NCBI GenBank assembly: GCA_029862165.1
Contig: JAOTXU010000018.1
Span: forward strand, 1-64,000
Origin: Gammaproteobacteria bacterium
GTDB lineage: Bacteria > Pseudomonadota > Gammaproteobacteria > Steroidobacterales > JABDKV01
Reading direction: 5' to 3'
DNA length: 64,000 bases
A program made the translations under genes and the position numbers. A model generated the notes under the pieces. The model ran no database searches and was not told the origin of the DNA. It worked only from the letters and a program-made list of their open reading frames with translations. This document shows positions 1 to 9,025 of the stretch, piece after piece. How positions within the stretch are numbered: position 1 is the stretch's first letter; each line of letters starts with the position of its first letter.

Positions 1-1071
1 ACGCCAAAGTGGACAATCTTTTTGATAGCCGGCCTTAGCGGTCTGGTGATCGCGGGTAATTTTTGGTCTTGGCGTCAGGGCCTGATTTTGCCGCTGGCCA
101 GTCCCCTGCTGATGATTCTTGCCGTGTTTCTGGTGCATATGACCTGGGGATTTTTGATCGAGCACAGAAACAAGAAGTCGATTACCAAACTGTTCGGTCA
201 ATATGTTCCACCGGAAGTTGTGGATGAAATGGCTGAACAACCGGACTCCATTACGCTCGAGGGCCAGGCGAGGGACATGACCGTTTTGTTTTCCGATGTG
301 CGTGGGTTTACTACTATGTCGGAAGGTTTGAAACCAAAAGAACTGACTACGCTGATGAACGAGTTGCTCACTCCCATGACTCGGGTCATTCACGAGAATC
401 GGGGCACCATCGACAAGTACATGGGTGATGCGATCATGGCTTTTTGGGGCGCACCCTTACCGCACACTGATCACGCGCATGCCGGCATCCTCACGGCGCG
501 ATCAATAATCCAGGGTCTGAATGAAATGAACCGGGACTTTGCCAGTCGCGGTTGGCCTGGAATCAAGTTGGGTGTCGGTCTCAATACCGGTGTCATGAAC
601 GTGGGTAATATGGGTTCGGAGTTTCGTGTGGCCTACACGGTCTTGGGGGATGCGGTAAATCTTGGCGCGAGGCTGGAAGGACTGACCAAGAACTACGGTG
701 TATCGATTATCGTCAGTGAAACCACCCGGGCGGCCGCACCGGACTTCACTTTTCTGGAGCTGGACCGGGTACGGGTAAAAGGCCGCGAGGAACCTGTAGG
801 CATTTATGAGCCGCTCGATCTCTGCTGTCATCTCAACGAAATAGAAAACAAGTTCATGTGTGCGTTTCACAAGGCCTTGGTATTGTATTGGGCCCAGGAG
901 TGGGACGAGGCTGAGGGGGTTCTGCGTAAACTCGCCGCAGCGGCTGCCGAGCCAGATTCAGTCGATTGGCATGGACCGTTGTATCAGGTCTATCTTAATC
1001 GCATTCAGAATTACAGGGCCTCACCCCCCGGTTCGCAGTGGGATGGCGTTTTTACGCATGAAACGAAATAG
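1..1071 (+). CDS. Class III adenylate/guanylate cyclase, CHASE2 type (5' truncated)
   Basis: The reading frame is open to base 1, so the N-terminus lies outside the window. What remains starts with two hydrophobic helices (bases ~10-160), then a short linker (FGQYVPPEVVDEM) typical of CHASE2-cyclase proteins, then a complete class III nucleotide cyclase domain. Catalytic features are visible: first metal Asp in FSDVRGFT, Lys and second metal Asp in IDKYMGDAIMAF, and the transition-state Asn/Arg in LGDAVNLGARLEG. About 80 residues with a TPR-like helix follow. In this family an extracytoplasmic CHASE2 sensor controls cAMP or cGMP synthesis at the inner membrane. The Lys/Asp pair favours ATP as substrate. 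It converges on the dipeptidase gene with a 9-base gap. Confidence 0.9.
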   Translation, partial: TPKWTIFLIAGLSGLVIAGNFWSWRQGLILPLASPLLMILAVFLVHMTWGFLIEHRNKKSITKLFGQYVPPEVVDEMAEQPDSITLEGQARDMTVLFSDVRGFTTMSEGLKPKELTTLMNELLTPMTRVIHENRGTIDKYMGDAIMAFWGAPLPHTDHAHAGILTARSIIQGLNEMNRDFASRGWPGIKLGVGLNTGVMNVGNMGSEFRVAYTVLGDAVNLGARLEGLTKNYGVSIIVSETTRAAAPDFTFLELDRVRVKGREEPVGIYEPLDLCCHLNEIENKFMCAFHKALVLYWAQEWDEAEGVLRKLAAAAAEPDSVDWHGPLYQVYLNRIQNYRASPPGSQWDGVFTHETK

Positions 1072-1080
1072 ACTTCTGGT

Positions 1081-2295
1081 TCAGTGCGTGGCGGCGTAGT
1101 CTTCCACCTCACGCCAGACCCGTAGCAGGTTACCCGACAGAATCTTTTCGACATCGGCCTCGCCATAGTCGCGGGCCAGCAAACCGGCTATCAGGTTCGG
1201 ATACGACGATACGTCTTTCAGTCCCGCGGGGAGACTGTCGCCTACGCCGTCATAGTCGGAACCGATACCAACGTGGTCAATGCCAACCAGGTTGACAACG
1301 TGGTCGATGTTGTCCAGCACGTCATCAAGGTCAGCAAAGTAATAGGGGTTCTTTTCCCGATATTCGTCGCTGAATGCCTCGGCTTCGTCGCCGTCGGACT
1401 CATAACCATGTTCTTCCAGATAAGCGTCGCGTATTTCCCCGCGTTTGATCATCCAGGCGTGCGAGCGTTTATTGACAAAACTTGAACCGAAATTGATTTG
1501 AATTACACCGCCATTGTCGGCTAGCGCACGAATCATGTCGTCGTCCATGTTGCGTTCCCAGTCCGGCGTAAAAGCTCGCACCGAAGAATGACTGGCGATG
1601 ACTGGTGTAGCTGTAATACCCATTACATCATAAAAGGCCTCATCGCTTAAATGCGATACGTCGACCATTACGCCGGTCTCATTCATTGCCTGTACGAGTT
1701 CTCTACCAAAGGGACTAAGTCCGTTCCAGGGACGTTCCTCGTCGTACGACGAATCTGAAATGTGATTGGCTTTCGAGTGCGTTAGCGTGATGTAGCGTAT
1801 GCCGCGTTGATAAAAGTGTTGAAGATTCTTCAGGTCTCCTTCTATCGGCGCGCCGTTCTCCATCCCCATTGTAAGTGCAATGCGACTATCGTTCATGAGT
1901 TCTGCCACTTGTTTGGTATTCGTTGCAATGGCAAATTTTTCTGCAGCCCGATGGGAAATTTGCTCGACCATGTTGATCAGAGAGTCCGCCAGCTCTTTGG
2001 CGCCACCATCGTGTTCGTACTTGGCCGGCACATAGATAGACATGAATGGAACGTTGAGACCGCCACGGACAGCACGCGGGTAGTCGAAATCGCCTTTTTC
2101 GGTGGCCTCCCAGATATCTTCGTATTCCTTTTCCAGCCTGTAAGGCACATCGATATGGGTGTCGACAATCATCAGGCGTTGCGCCATTTCCTGTGCGGCG
2201 GCCTGATGTTTTGGATAAGGAGCTGTATTACGGGGTCCGCAGCCAGTGACCGACACGCCGACCAGAAGCAGAGTCAAAATAGAAACCGTACGCAT
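1081..2295 (-). CDS. Membrane dipeptidase, peptidase M19, lipoprotein
   Basis: Zinc dipeptidase of the renal dipeptidase family (M19), which hydrolyses dipeptides including some with D-residues. The chosen ATG gives a clean lipoprotein signal (MRTVSILTLLLVGVSVTGC, lipid Cys 19); in-frame codons further upstream encode nothing signal-like. Zinc ligands are recognisable: HxD in IVDTHIDVP, the bridging Glu in GMENGAPIEG, and His in VDVSHLSD and IASHSSVRAF. At 404 residues it has the usual family length. It probably acts in the periplasm as a membrane-anchored scavenger of peptides. It lies 64 bases downstream of the NRDE gene on the same strand, so co-transcription is possible. Confidence 0.93.
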   Translation of the reverse strand: MRTVSILTLLLVGVSVTGCGPRNTAPYPKHQAAAQEMAQRLMIVDTHIDVPYRLEKEYEDIWEATEKGDFDYPRAVRGGLNVPFMSIYVPAKYEHDGGAKELADSLINMVEQISHRAAEKFAIATNTKQVAELMNDSRIALTMGMENGAPIEGDLKNLQHFYQRGIRYITLTHSKANHISDSSYDEERPWNGLSPFGRELVQAMNETGVMVDVSHLSDEAFYDVMGITATPVIASHSSVRAFTPDWERNMDDDMIRALADNGGVIQINFGSSFVNKRSHAWMIKRGEIRDAYLEEHGYESDGDEAEAFSDEYREKNPYYFADLDDVLDNIDHVVNLVGIDHVGIGSDYDGVGDSLPAGLKDVSSYPNLIAGLLARDYGEADVEKILSGNLLRVWREVEDYAATH

Positions 2296-2359
2296 GTTTG
2301 CAGCCTGTATCGAATCGTAAGCAGAATCATGACAGGGTTGGCTGTCAATTTCGAGAGAT

Positions 2360-3109
2360 TCACCGAATCTGAAACGCAAACCGACTCTCGCCGACGTTTT
2401 TTCCAGCACGGTCAAAACGTCTTTCTACGAACTGCATGCGGCCATCGCGATCCAGCAAGACAACGGTGGAACAGCGCGTGCCGTAATCCGGGCTCACGAT
2501 AAAAACCGACGACAAAAGCTGTTCCAGCTCGTATCCGATTCCGGTATCGGGAAGTTCCGCTGGCTTTGCCTGTTGTGGGTCGGCCAGCAGTTGCATGAAC
2601 CCATCGGCTTCTATTGACGGTCGTTTCATCAGTTCGCGCAGACGCTTCGTGGCACGTGTTACTTTGGGCCACGGTGTGTCCAGTTGATGATTGCTCAGAC
2701 CGTGCAAACCCGGTTCGATTTCGCAGGGCTCGCCTCGATTGCTTTGATAAGCGAGGGGCCCGTTGCCTAAGTCGCCGAGAATCAAGTTGAAACCGTTGTA
2801 CTGCTCGGCAGTGTGCGATGAGCGAAAAGACTCATTACCCTGTAAATACCCGTTAACCAGTTCGCCACGGGATCGGGCGTCATCGCGGCGTGTGTGCATT
2901 TCTCTAAAATTAGTGACAACCGCAAATCGCCCGTCGCTGCGGACACCGAGCCAGGTACCGCCAGCCTGTTCGTCGCGGCCTGCCAGCAAGTCCTGGCCCT
3001 CCCACCATTGTGCCGGGCGCGCTGGACGAGAATGAAACTCATCGCGATTGCCGGCGAACACGAATTGGTATCGCGGATGACAGTCCCAGGCAAAGACTAA
3101 CAAACACAT
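2360..3109 (-). CDS. NRDE family protein (TANGO2-like)
   Basis: The N-terminus MCLLVFAWDCHPRYQF followed by Asn-Arg-Asp-Glu at residues 21-24 is diagnostic of the NRDE/TANGO2 family. Cys 2 directly after Met is conserved and would be exposed as an N-terminal nucleophile, as in Ntn hydrolases. The start was chosen because it places this Cys at position 2; the frame is open further upstream but the extension is not family-like. At 249 residues the length is typical. The biochemical function is not established in bacteria; eukaryotic TANGO2 has been linked to lipid and heme handling. It is divergent from the dehalogenase-like gene, with 87 bases between the starts. Confidence 0.9.
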   Translation of the reverse strand: MCLLVFAWDCHPRYQFVFAGNRDEFHSRPARPAQWWEGQDLLAGRDEQAGGTWLGVRSDGRFAVVTNFREMHTRRDDARSRGELVNGYLQGNESFRSSHTAEQYNGFNLILGDLGNGPLAYQSNRGEPCEIEPGLHGLSNHQLDTPWPKVTRATKRLRELMKRPSIEADGFMQLLADPQQAKPAELPDTGIGYELEQLLSSVFIVSPDYGTRCSTVVLLDRDGRMQFVERRFDRAGKNVGESRFAFQIR

Positions 3110-3196
3110 GAAGGGCCTTCCGAGCCGAAACTGGCGAACTGTCGCAGGGGGCATGATCTCATACCGGATTGCGACCTCTGCTAAACTGTTGTTCTT

Positions 3197-4102
3197 ATGT
3201 CGGAAATCACTTTTGAGCAAGCCCCTGCCCTGCCCGACTGGATTACCGAACAGTTTCCGTATGCACGTCGGGTGTTCAGAAATGGACCACACACGGTCCA
3301 CTTTGTGGACGAGGGTAGCGGGCCGGTCGTGTTGCTGCAGCATGGCAATCCGACGTGGTGTTACTTATGGCGCCGGGTTATCGCCAGGCTGATTCCCGGT
3401 GGCGTCCGGATCCTCGCGCCCGACCTGATCGGTCTGGGTCTCAGCAGCAAACCGCGCGATCCCTCGATCCACACGCTGGAATTTCATGCCAACCAAATCA
3501 GTGCGTTGATGGGAGCGTTGCAGTTGGAGTCGATTACGATTGTCGGCCAGGACTGGGGCGGACCAATACTCGGTCTCGCGGCTGCACGTCATCCACAATG
3601 GATCCACGGAGCGGTCTTCGCAAACACCACGCTGGTGCAACCAAAAAAACAACCACGAACAACCGCGTTCCATCGGTTTGCCAATCAACCGATAATCAGT
3701 GACCTCGCATTTAAACGATTTAACTATCCGATTCCCGTGTTGCACAAAGTACAGGGCGATCCAAAGAGCATTGGCCGGGCACAGAAGCGCGCCTATGCTT
3801 ACCCAATGCGAAAACAGGCGGATCGCGTAGCACCGCTGGCCTTTGCGCGGATGGTGCCGCTGAATCTTGAGCATCCGACAGTGAACACTATGGGCGAGGT
3901 CGACAATTGGGCACGAAATTTCCGCGGGCCGGTGCGCCTGGTTTGGGGTAAAAAGGATCCGATACTCGGCCGCTCACTGAAAAAGATGCAGGAGCTTTTT
4001 CCTTCGGCACCAGTCGAGGAAACCGGGGCGGGTCATTTTTTGCAGGAGGAAGTTCCCATGCAGCTTGCCGAAGCCATCCTGAAAGTCGTCGGGAGCGTTT
4101 AG
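3197..4102 (+). CDS. Haloalkane dehalogenase-like alpha/beta hydrolase
   Basis: The 301-residue alpha/beta hydrolase carries the haloalkane dehalogenase signature. HGNPTW provides the oxyanion/halide-binding Asn. GQDWGGPI has Asp rather than Ser as nucleophile, followed by a halide-stabilising Trp. WGKKDPILG supplies the catalytic acid after beta strand 7, and AGHFLQEEVP the catalytic His. Family knowledge: hydrolytic cleavage of carbon-halogen bonds; members acting on other substrates exist. No signal peptide is visible, so it is cytosolic. It converges with the next gene with a 4-base gap. Substrate cannot be read from sequence; epoxide hydrolase is less likely because the HGNPTW/QDWGG pair is dehalogenase-like. 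Confidence 0.85.
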   Translation: MSEITFEQAPALPDWITEQFPYARRVFRNGPHTVHFVDEGSGPVVLLQHGNPTWCYLWRRVIARLIPGGVRILAPDLIGLGLSSKPRDPSIHTLEFHANQISALMGALQLESITIVGQDWGGPILGLAAARHPQWIHGAVFANTTLVQPKKQPRTTAFHRFANQPIISDLAFKRFNYPIPVLHKVQGDPKSIGRAQKRAYAYPMRKQADRVAPLAFARMVPLNLEHPTVNTMGEVDNWARNFRGPVRLVWGKKDPILGRSLKKMQELFPSAPVEETGAGHFLQEEVPMQLAEAILKVVGSV

Positions 4103-4106
4103 GCCC

Positions 4107-4958
4107 TTAGTTCAGCTGCGTAGTGAGCCAGGTAGTTGCTGTTTTCCAGGAGGAAGCGGCAATGTGCTCACGGAACCAACCGAAGTGTTTGATCTTTTTG
4201 ACACCTAACGATTCCGGCGTCACGACTATCAGTTCTTTTTCAGAACCAATGTACCAACTTAATAACGCCTCGGTAGAAGCGCGTGGCGCGTAGTGGTCAT
4301 CACTGATGTTCAATGCCAGGATCGGTGCCCGGACCTGTTGAAAAAAATTGTCCGACTCACGTGCATAGCTGCCACGCAGGTAAGCTGGATCACGGCCACA
4401 ACGTGCCCAGTCCCGTGCGACGTGTTCCGGCAAACTGACATTACCGCCAGCCAAGCGCCCCGGGAAGTGTCCCAACACACGAGAGATCACCGGCAGGACA
4501 GCATGCCAAACGAAAAACATCCCGACACGCGGCAGACCTGACCAATGGCCCCAATAACCACTTTGAGACGCCACCATGATGATCGCGTTAATCCGGGAAT
4601 TCGATTCAGCCAAACCGATAACCTGGCTACCTACACTATGTCCGACGACCGCGATACGTAGTGCTTGTAACTCTGAAGTGGCGAAACGCAAGACGCCTTC
4701 AAAATCCTGCTCGCCCCATTCGTATAGCCGGGTATCACAGCTGCGCAGATCATCCGGCGCCGAATCGCCGATGCCGGCATAGTCATAAGTGATCACGTGG
4801 AAACCTGCATCGCACAGATAATCGGCAAATCGTGCATAAAAACCTCGTTTCACGCCCATTGCTGAATTGATGATCACGCATTGATCCGACTCGGCAGACC
4901 AGACGGTAGCCGCCAGCTCCCGGCCATCCGGGCGGCGAATGACTGTGTCGGTACTCAT
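4107..4958 (-). CDS. Alpha/beta hydrolase, putative esterase/lipase
   Basis: The 283-residue alpha/beta hydrolase has a nucleophile elbow GHSVGSQ (Ser) in the middle and a C-terminal His in KKIKHFGWFREH. YDYAGIGDS is the strand-loop that precedes the nucleophile in this fold. There is no signal peptide. Its ATG overlaps the nudC stop (ATGA at 4955-4958), so it is translationally coupled to nudC and forms a two-gene operon. The substrate is unknown; the family spans esterases, lipases and acyl-transferases. The link with NudC does not suggest a specific pathway. Confidence 0.85.
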   Translation of the reverse strand: MSTDTVIRRPDGRELAATVWSAESDQCVIINSAMGVKRGFYARFADYLCDAGFHVITYDYAGIGDSAPDDLRSCDTRLYEWGEQDFEGVLRFATSELQALRIAVVGHSVGSQVIGLAESNSRINAIIMVASQSGYWGHWSGLPRVGMFFVWHAVLPVISRVLGHFPGRLAGGNVSLPEHVARDWARCGRDPAYLRGSYARESDNFFQQVRAPILALNISDDHYAPRASTEALLSWYIGSEKELIVVTPESLGVKKIKHFGWFREHIAASSWKTATTWLTTQLN

Positions 4959-5914
4959 GATTGCGTGATGTTATCGATAATTGCCGCGAGCCGACCTGCT
5001 TCACCGTCATCATACCAATGTGCTATCAGTCGGCTCGAAATGGAAAGTTGTGGTGGCACCCGAAGTTTTCCCGAAAGCAGTGCGGCGCGGACATCTTCCC
5101 GACTGAACCAACGAGCGTCTTCGAGTTCGTTGTCATTGAGCGAAATCCGCGAATCGGTCGCGTGGGCTCGGAAACCGAGCATCAAAGAGGAAGGAAACGG
5201 CCAGGGTTGTGAGCTGTGATAGCGGACCGCACCCACGTTGATGCCTGTTTCTTCAGACGCTTCGCGGCGCACGGCATCCTCAAGACTCTCGCCCGGTTCG
5301 ACAAAGCCGGCAATGGTGGAATAGATGCCGGTCGGCCAGGCGGGTTGCCGGCCCAATAGCGCACGGCCTTCGTATTCGATCAGAACTATTATTGCAGGAT
5401 CGATGCGTGGGAAAATGACCTGCGCGCAGTCAGTGTTGTTACAACGGAGTTCGTGACCAGCGTCGTGGCTGCTACTGGGCGCACCGCATCGGCCGCAGTA
5501 ACGATGACGGCGATGCCATAACACCATCGCCTGTGCATAGGCCAGCAATGCGGCCTGGTCATTTGGAAACAGCAGGCCGACAGTACGCAGACCGCGAAAT
5601 ACGCCATGTGGCATCGGCGGAGGCTGTTCCTTAGTGCTTTCGCCCAGATCTACAGCGAAACAGACTTGATCGCCAAACTCGCCCAGCAAAATACATTTAT
5701 CACGCGAGTCTTGTGGCAACGCATCCGATGGCAGAAGTACCGCCTGCTGCTTAGGCTCGGTAATTACCAGGTTGCTATCGTTCCATACCGGGACCCACAC
5801 TGCCCGGCCTTCATCAAAGCAACGATCTATCCATCCAGAATCGCTGCGTAGATGACCGAGCCGGTCGAAATGAGCCCCTGCAAAAACATTGATACGGTCA
5901 TTCACGTCACACAT
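4955..5914 (-). CDS. nudC: NAD(H) pyrophosphatase / NAD-RNA decapping Nudix hydrolase NudC
   Basis: NudC cleaves NADH to NMNH and AMP and removes NAD caps from RNA 5' ends. The zinc ribbon (CGRCG, then CNNTDC, in the central region) precedes the Nudix box GFVEPGESLEDAVRREASEE, followed by the NudC-specific SQPWPFPSS motif. The start MCDVNDRIN gives 319 residues; the frame continues upstream but runs into the mscL terminator. It is first in an operon with the downstream hydrolase (ATGA overlap). The mscL terminator lies only 10 bases before its start, so its promoter must overlap the terminator or mscL sequence, or expression relies on read-through. Confidence 0.95.
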   Translation of the reverse strand: MCDVNDRINVFAGAHFDRLGHLRSDSGWIDRCFDEGRAVWVPVWNDSNLVITEPKQQAVLLPSDALPQDSRDKCILLGEFGDQVCFAVDLGESTKEQPPPMPHGVFRGLRTVGLLFPNDQAALLAYAQAMVLWHRRHRYCGRCGAPSSSHDAGHELRCNNTDCAQVIFPRIDPAIIVLIEYEGRALLGRQPAWPTGIYSTIAGFVEPGESLEDAVRREASEETGINVGAVRYHSSQPWPFPSSLMLGFRAHATDSRISLNDNELEDARWFSREDVRAALLSGKLRVPPQLSISSRLIAHWYDDGEAGRLAAIIDNITQS

Positions 5915-5923
5915 AACCTGCAC

Positions 5924-5949
5924 AAAAAAGGCCCACCGTAGTGGGCCTT
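5924..5949 (-). terminator. Rho-independent terminator of mscL
   Basis: A perfect 7-bp stem GGCCCAC/GTGGGCC (5930-5936 with 5941-5947) has a 4-base loop and a run of six T on the minus strand (5924-5929). It lies 24 bases beyond the mscL stop and just before nudC. Confidence 0.85.
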
Positions 5950-5972
5950 GATGTATCCGGAAAAGTACAAAC

Positions 5973-6401
5973 TTAGACGTCTGTTGTGCAAAAGGCGCAG
6001 CGTGTCGCATCCAGCGGAATCTCGCTGCGGCAGCGCGGGCATTTCTTTGTGGTTGGCTCGGCTGCGGGCTCTTCTTTCTGCATCGAATTCATGGCTTTGA
6101 TCACCATGAAGATCGCAAACGCGATGATAATGAAGTCGATCAGTACATTGATGAAATTACCGTACTTGATCACGGCGGCACCGGCTTCTTCGGCAGCGGC
6201 CAGACTTTCATAAGCCGTATCTGTCAGGTTGTAGTACAACTGACTGAAGTCGACGCCACCCATTAGCTTGCCAATTGGCGGCATCAGGACATCACTGACG
6301 AAAGAGCTGACGATCTTGCCGAAAGCACCACCGATTACGATACCAACGGCCATATCGACGACGCTTCCCCGCATCGCGAAGTCTTTGAACTCTTTAAGCA
6401 T
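5973..6401 (-). CDS. mscL: Large-conductance mechanosensitive channel MscL with C-terminal zinc ribbon
   Basis: MscL is a homopentameric inner-membrane valve that opens on hypo-osmotic shock. The start [20 protein letters not shown] is the classic N-terminal helix and TM1 entry; TM1 carries [12 protein letters not shown] and TM2 [20 protein letters not shown]. At 142 residues it is family length, but the cytoplasmic tail is a CxxC...CxxC ribbon (CPRCRSEIP, then RCAFC) instead of the helical bundle of E. coli MscL. This ribbon variant is known in other bacteria. It has its own terminator and is divergent from the ABC operon, with 247 bases between starts. Confidence 0.96.
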   Translation of the reverse strand: MLKEFKDFAMRGSVVDMAVGIVIGGAFGKIVSSFVSDVLMPPIGKLMGGVDFSQLYYNLTDTAYESLAAAEEAGAAVIKYGNFINVLIDFIIIAFAIFMVIKAMNSMQKEEPAAEPTTKKCPRCRSEIPLDATRCAFCTTDV

Positions 6402-6648
6402 AGGAATCTCCCCATTGCTGGACACGCCCGATTGTTGTATGGCGCGACCTTGTGGATGAAGCTGTGAAGTGGCGCGAATACTAATGCAAGTGCCGGAAAA
6501 TTCAAACAAATCGACCTTGTTTGCCCCTACAGGGGGGCATTTGGCCTGCATCTGGGCAAATCGGCGCACATGATATGATCGCAAGCCTTCGCCCCGGGCC
6601 GCGCAGATTGTCGCCGACTGGGGTATTTTTTTCACTAAGCTGCTGAAT

Positions 6649-7575
6649 ATGAACGCACTTTCTCTGCACGGTCTCAGCAAGGTTTATGACAATGGCGTGG
6701 AAGCGCTCAAAGGCATCGACCTGCAGGTTGAACAAGGCGATTTTTTCGCTCTGCTGGGTCCGAATGGTGCGGGTAAGACCACCGCTATTGGCATTGTCAC
6801 TTCTCTGATCAACAAGACAGCCGGTAGCGTAGAGATATTCGGCCATGACCTGGACCGGGAAACAGAAAAGGCCAAATCCTGTATCGGGCTGGTGCCACAG
6901 GAAGTCAACTTCAACCAGTTCGAAAAGGTATTCGAGATCCTGACCAATCAGGCGGGATTTTACGGCTTGCCCTTGAAGCTCGCCAGCAAAAGGGCTGAGT
7001 CTCACCTGCGGGATCTGCAGCTCTGGGACAAGCGTGATGAAATCGCCCGCAACCTGTCCGGTGGCATGAAGCGTCGCCTGATGATTGCACGCGCACTGGT
7101 GCACCGGCCGCCCTTACTGATACTCGACGAACCGACGGCGGGCGTCGACATAGAAATACGGCGGTCGATGTGGGAGTTCATGCGCAAGATCAATAGCGAA
7201 GGCACGACGATTATTCTGACCACGCATTACCTCGAAGAGGCCGAGAGCCTGTGCCGAAACATCGCGATTATCGACGCCGGCACGATTATCGAGCACGATC
7301 GAATGAGTCGTTTGCTGCGCCGTCTGAGCATGGAGACATTTGTGTTGGATGTCGAACGAGCTCTCCCCGAGGTAGTCAGCATAGATGGTTACGTAACGAG
7401 ACGTGTTGACAGTCACACTCTTGAGGTCGACAAGCCGCAAGATCGTAACGTCAACGAAATATTCGAACTGCTTTCCAAGAAGGGAATCCGTGCAGGCAGC
7501 ATGCGCAACAAAGCGAGTCGGCTGGAAGAGCTGTTCATGAATATGGTCGACAACAAAATGACCGAACGCCAGTGA
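6649..7575 (+). CDS. yadG: ABC-2 transporter ATP-binding protein, YadG type
   Basis: The 308-residue ATPase subunit matches E. coli YadG in length. Walker A is [10 protein letters not shown]-loop VPQEVNFN, signature LSGGMKRR, Walker [11 protein letters not shown], with the switch His in [10 protein letters not shown] ~70-residue C-terminal domain follows. It pairs with the permease whose GTG start overlaps its stop (7572-7575). The substrate of YadGH-type exporters is not settled. It is first gene of a four-gene plus-strand operon. Confidence 0.93.
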   Translation: MNALSLHGLSKVYDNGVEALKGIDLQVEQGDFFALLGPNGAGKTTAIGIVTSLINKTAGSVEIFGHDLDRETEKAKSCIGLVPQEVNFNQFEKVFEILTNQAGFYGLPLKLASKRAESHLRDLQLWDKRDEIARNLSGGMKRRLMIARALVHRPPLLILDEPTAGVDIEIRRSMWEFMRKINSEGTTIILTTHYLEEAESLCRNIAIIDAGTIIEHDRMSRLLRRLSMETFVLDVERALPEVVSIDGYVTRRVDSHTLEVDKPQDRNVNEIFELLSKKGIRAGSMRNKASRLEELFMNMVDNKMTERQ

Positions 7576-8345
7576 TCAATCGTAATCACGTTGTCGCATT
7601 GCAGACGATTGTTGCACGGGAATTTAGGCGTGTACGGCGTATCTGGATACAGACAATTGTGCCACCGGCGATAACAATGACCCTGTATTTTATTATCTTC
7701 GGCAACCTTATCGGCAAGCGTATCGGTGAGATGGACGGTTTCACCTACATGCAGTTTATTGCTCCCGGCCTGATCATGATGTCTATTATCAGTAACTCAT
7801 ACGGCAATGTAGTGTCGTCGTTCTTCGGATCCAGATTTGGTAAATACGTCGAGGAAATGCTGGTTTCACCGATGCCGAATTACATCATGCTGATCGGCTA
7901 CATGGCCGGTGGTCTTATTCGCGGCGTAACGGTAGGCATACTGGTAGCGCTGATCGCGCTGTTTTTCACAGATTTACGGTTGGAACATCCGTGGATTATG
8001 CTGAGTATCGTGGCACTCACATCGATGGTTTTCTCGCTAGCGGGCTTCGTCAACGCGATTTACGCGAAAAACTTCGATGGCATCTCGATTATCCCGACGT
8101 TTGTGCTGACACCGCTGACCTACCTGGGTGGCGTGTTTTATTCCATATCGTTGCTACCGGAGTTTTGGCAGACAGTGTCTCGCGCGAATCCGATCTTGTA
8201 CATGGTTAATGCGTTTCGCTATGGGATACTCGGTGTTTCGGATATCCAGATTCAGACGGCCTATATTATTATCATTGCATTCGTCATTGGATTGTTTATT
8301 TTTAACCTCCACCTTTTGAGACGAGGTGTGGGCCTGCGACCCTGA
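7572..8345 (+). CDS. yadH: ABC-2 type permease, YadH type
   Basis: The 257-residue inner-membrane permease has about six hydrophobic segments and the ABC-2 region with PLTYLGGVFYSISLLPEFWQ near residues 175-195, characteristic of the YadH/DrrB group. It starts at GTG overlapping the yadG stop and ends in a TGATG overlap with the SRAP gene at 8343-8347, so the subunits are translationally coupled. It forms an exporter with YadG. Confidence 0.93.
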   Translation: MINRNHVVALQTIVAREFRRVRRIWIQTIVPPAITMTLYFIIFGNLIGKRIGEMDGFTYMQFIAPGLIMMSIISNSYGNVVSSFFGSRFGKYVEEMLVSPMPNYIMLIGYMAGGLIRGVTVGILVALIALFFTDLRLEHPWIMLSIVALTSMVFSLAGFVNAIYAKNFDGISIIPTFVLTPLTYLGGVFYSISLLPEFWQTVSRANPILYMVNAFRYGILGVSDIQIQTAYIIIIAFVIGLFIFNLHLLRRGVGLRP

Positions 8346-9025
8346 TGTGTGGCCGGTTTGCTTTTTATTCTCCAGCGGAGGCGGTAACGCGCATTTTTGA
8401 CGTGCAAGCACCGCCGGAAATAGAGCCACGTTACAACATTGCACCGACACAATTTGTGCCCATCGTTCGCGCGGACGAAGAAGGGACGCGTGGCATTAGC
8501 ATGTTGCGTTGGGGTCTGGTGCCGTTCTGGGCAAAGGACAAGTCTATCGGCAACCGGATGATCAACGCTCGTGCCGAGACGCTGGCAGAGAAACCAGCGT
8601 TTAAAAACTCGTTCAGAAAACGCCGTTGCATCGTCCCGGCCAACGGCTTTTATGAGTGGAAAAAGCAAGGCAGCATCAAACAACCGTATTTTATCGGGTT
8701 TGGGGGCGATGAGCCTTTCGGAATGGCTGGCTTATGGGCGCGCTGGCGTGACAAGACAAACAACGATGAGACGCTGGAGAGCTTCACAATAGTTACGACG
8801 ATACCTAATGAAGCGGTTTCAGCGCTGCATGACCGTATGCCGGTGATATTGGCGCCCGATAGTTTTTCTGCGTGGCTGGCGCCGGACGAAAACGACGTAG
8901 ACAAACTACAGAAGTTACTTGTACCTGTGCCTGCGGAGAGTATTTCCATCTGGCCCGTCAGCCGTCGGGTCAACGATCCGCGTAACGAGGAACCAGATCT
9001 GGTTAGGCCGGAGTCACTCTTTTGA
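8345..9025 (+). CDS. yedK: SOS response-associated protein (SRAP/YedK, HMCES family)
   Basis: SRAP proteins form a covalent thiazolidine link with abasic sites in single-stranded DNA through Cys 2. Here MCGRFAFYS puts Cys at position 2. RYNIAPTQ, the Asn/Arg patch MINARAETL, the active-site Glu in NGFYEWKK and the His in LHDRMPVIL are all present, so it should be active. The length of 226 residues is normal. It overlaps yadH by a TGATG junction and is followed by a TTG-initiated lipoprotein gene that overlaps its stop, which is unusual company for a DNA-protection protein. No LexA box is evident because it has no promoter of its own. Confidence 0.95.
   Translation: MCGRFAFYSPAEAVTRIFDVQAPPEIEPRYNIAPTQFVPIVRADEEGTRGISMLRWGLVPFWAKDKSIGNRMINARAETLAEKPAFKNSFRKRRCIVPANGFYEWKKQGSIKQPYFIGFGGDEPFGMAGLWARWRDKTNNDETLESFTIVTTIPNEAVSALHDRMPVILAPDSFSAWLAPDENDVDKLQKLLVPVPAESISIWPVSRRVNDPRNEEPDLVRPESLF

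Noticed and set aside
1807-2502. Open frame of 231 codons on the plus strand
   Set aside because: Antisense shadow of the dipeptidase and NRDE genes, both of which have complete family motifs on the minus strand.
6540-6580. Possible sigma-70 promoter with TATGAT before yadG
   Set aside because: A TATGAT box is present but no acceptable -35 at 16-18 bases.
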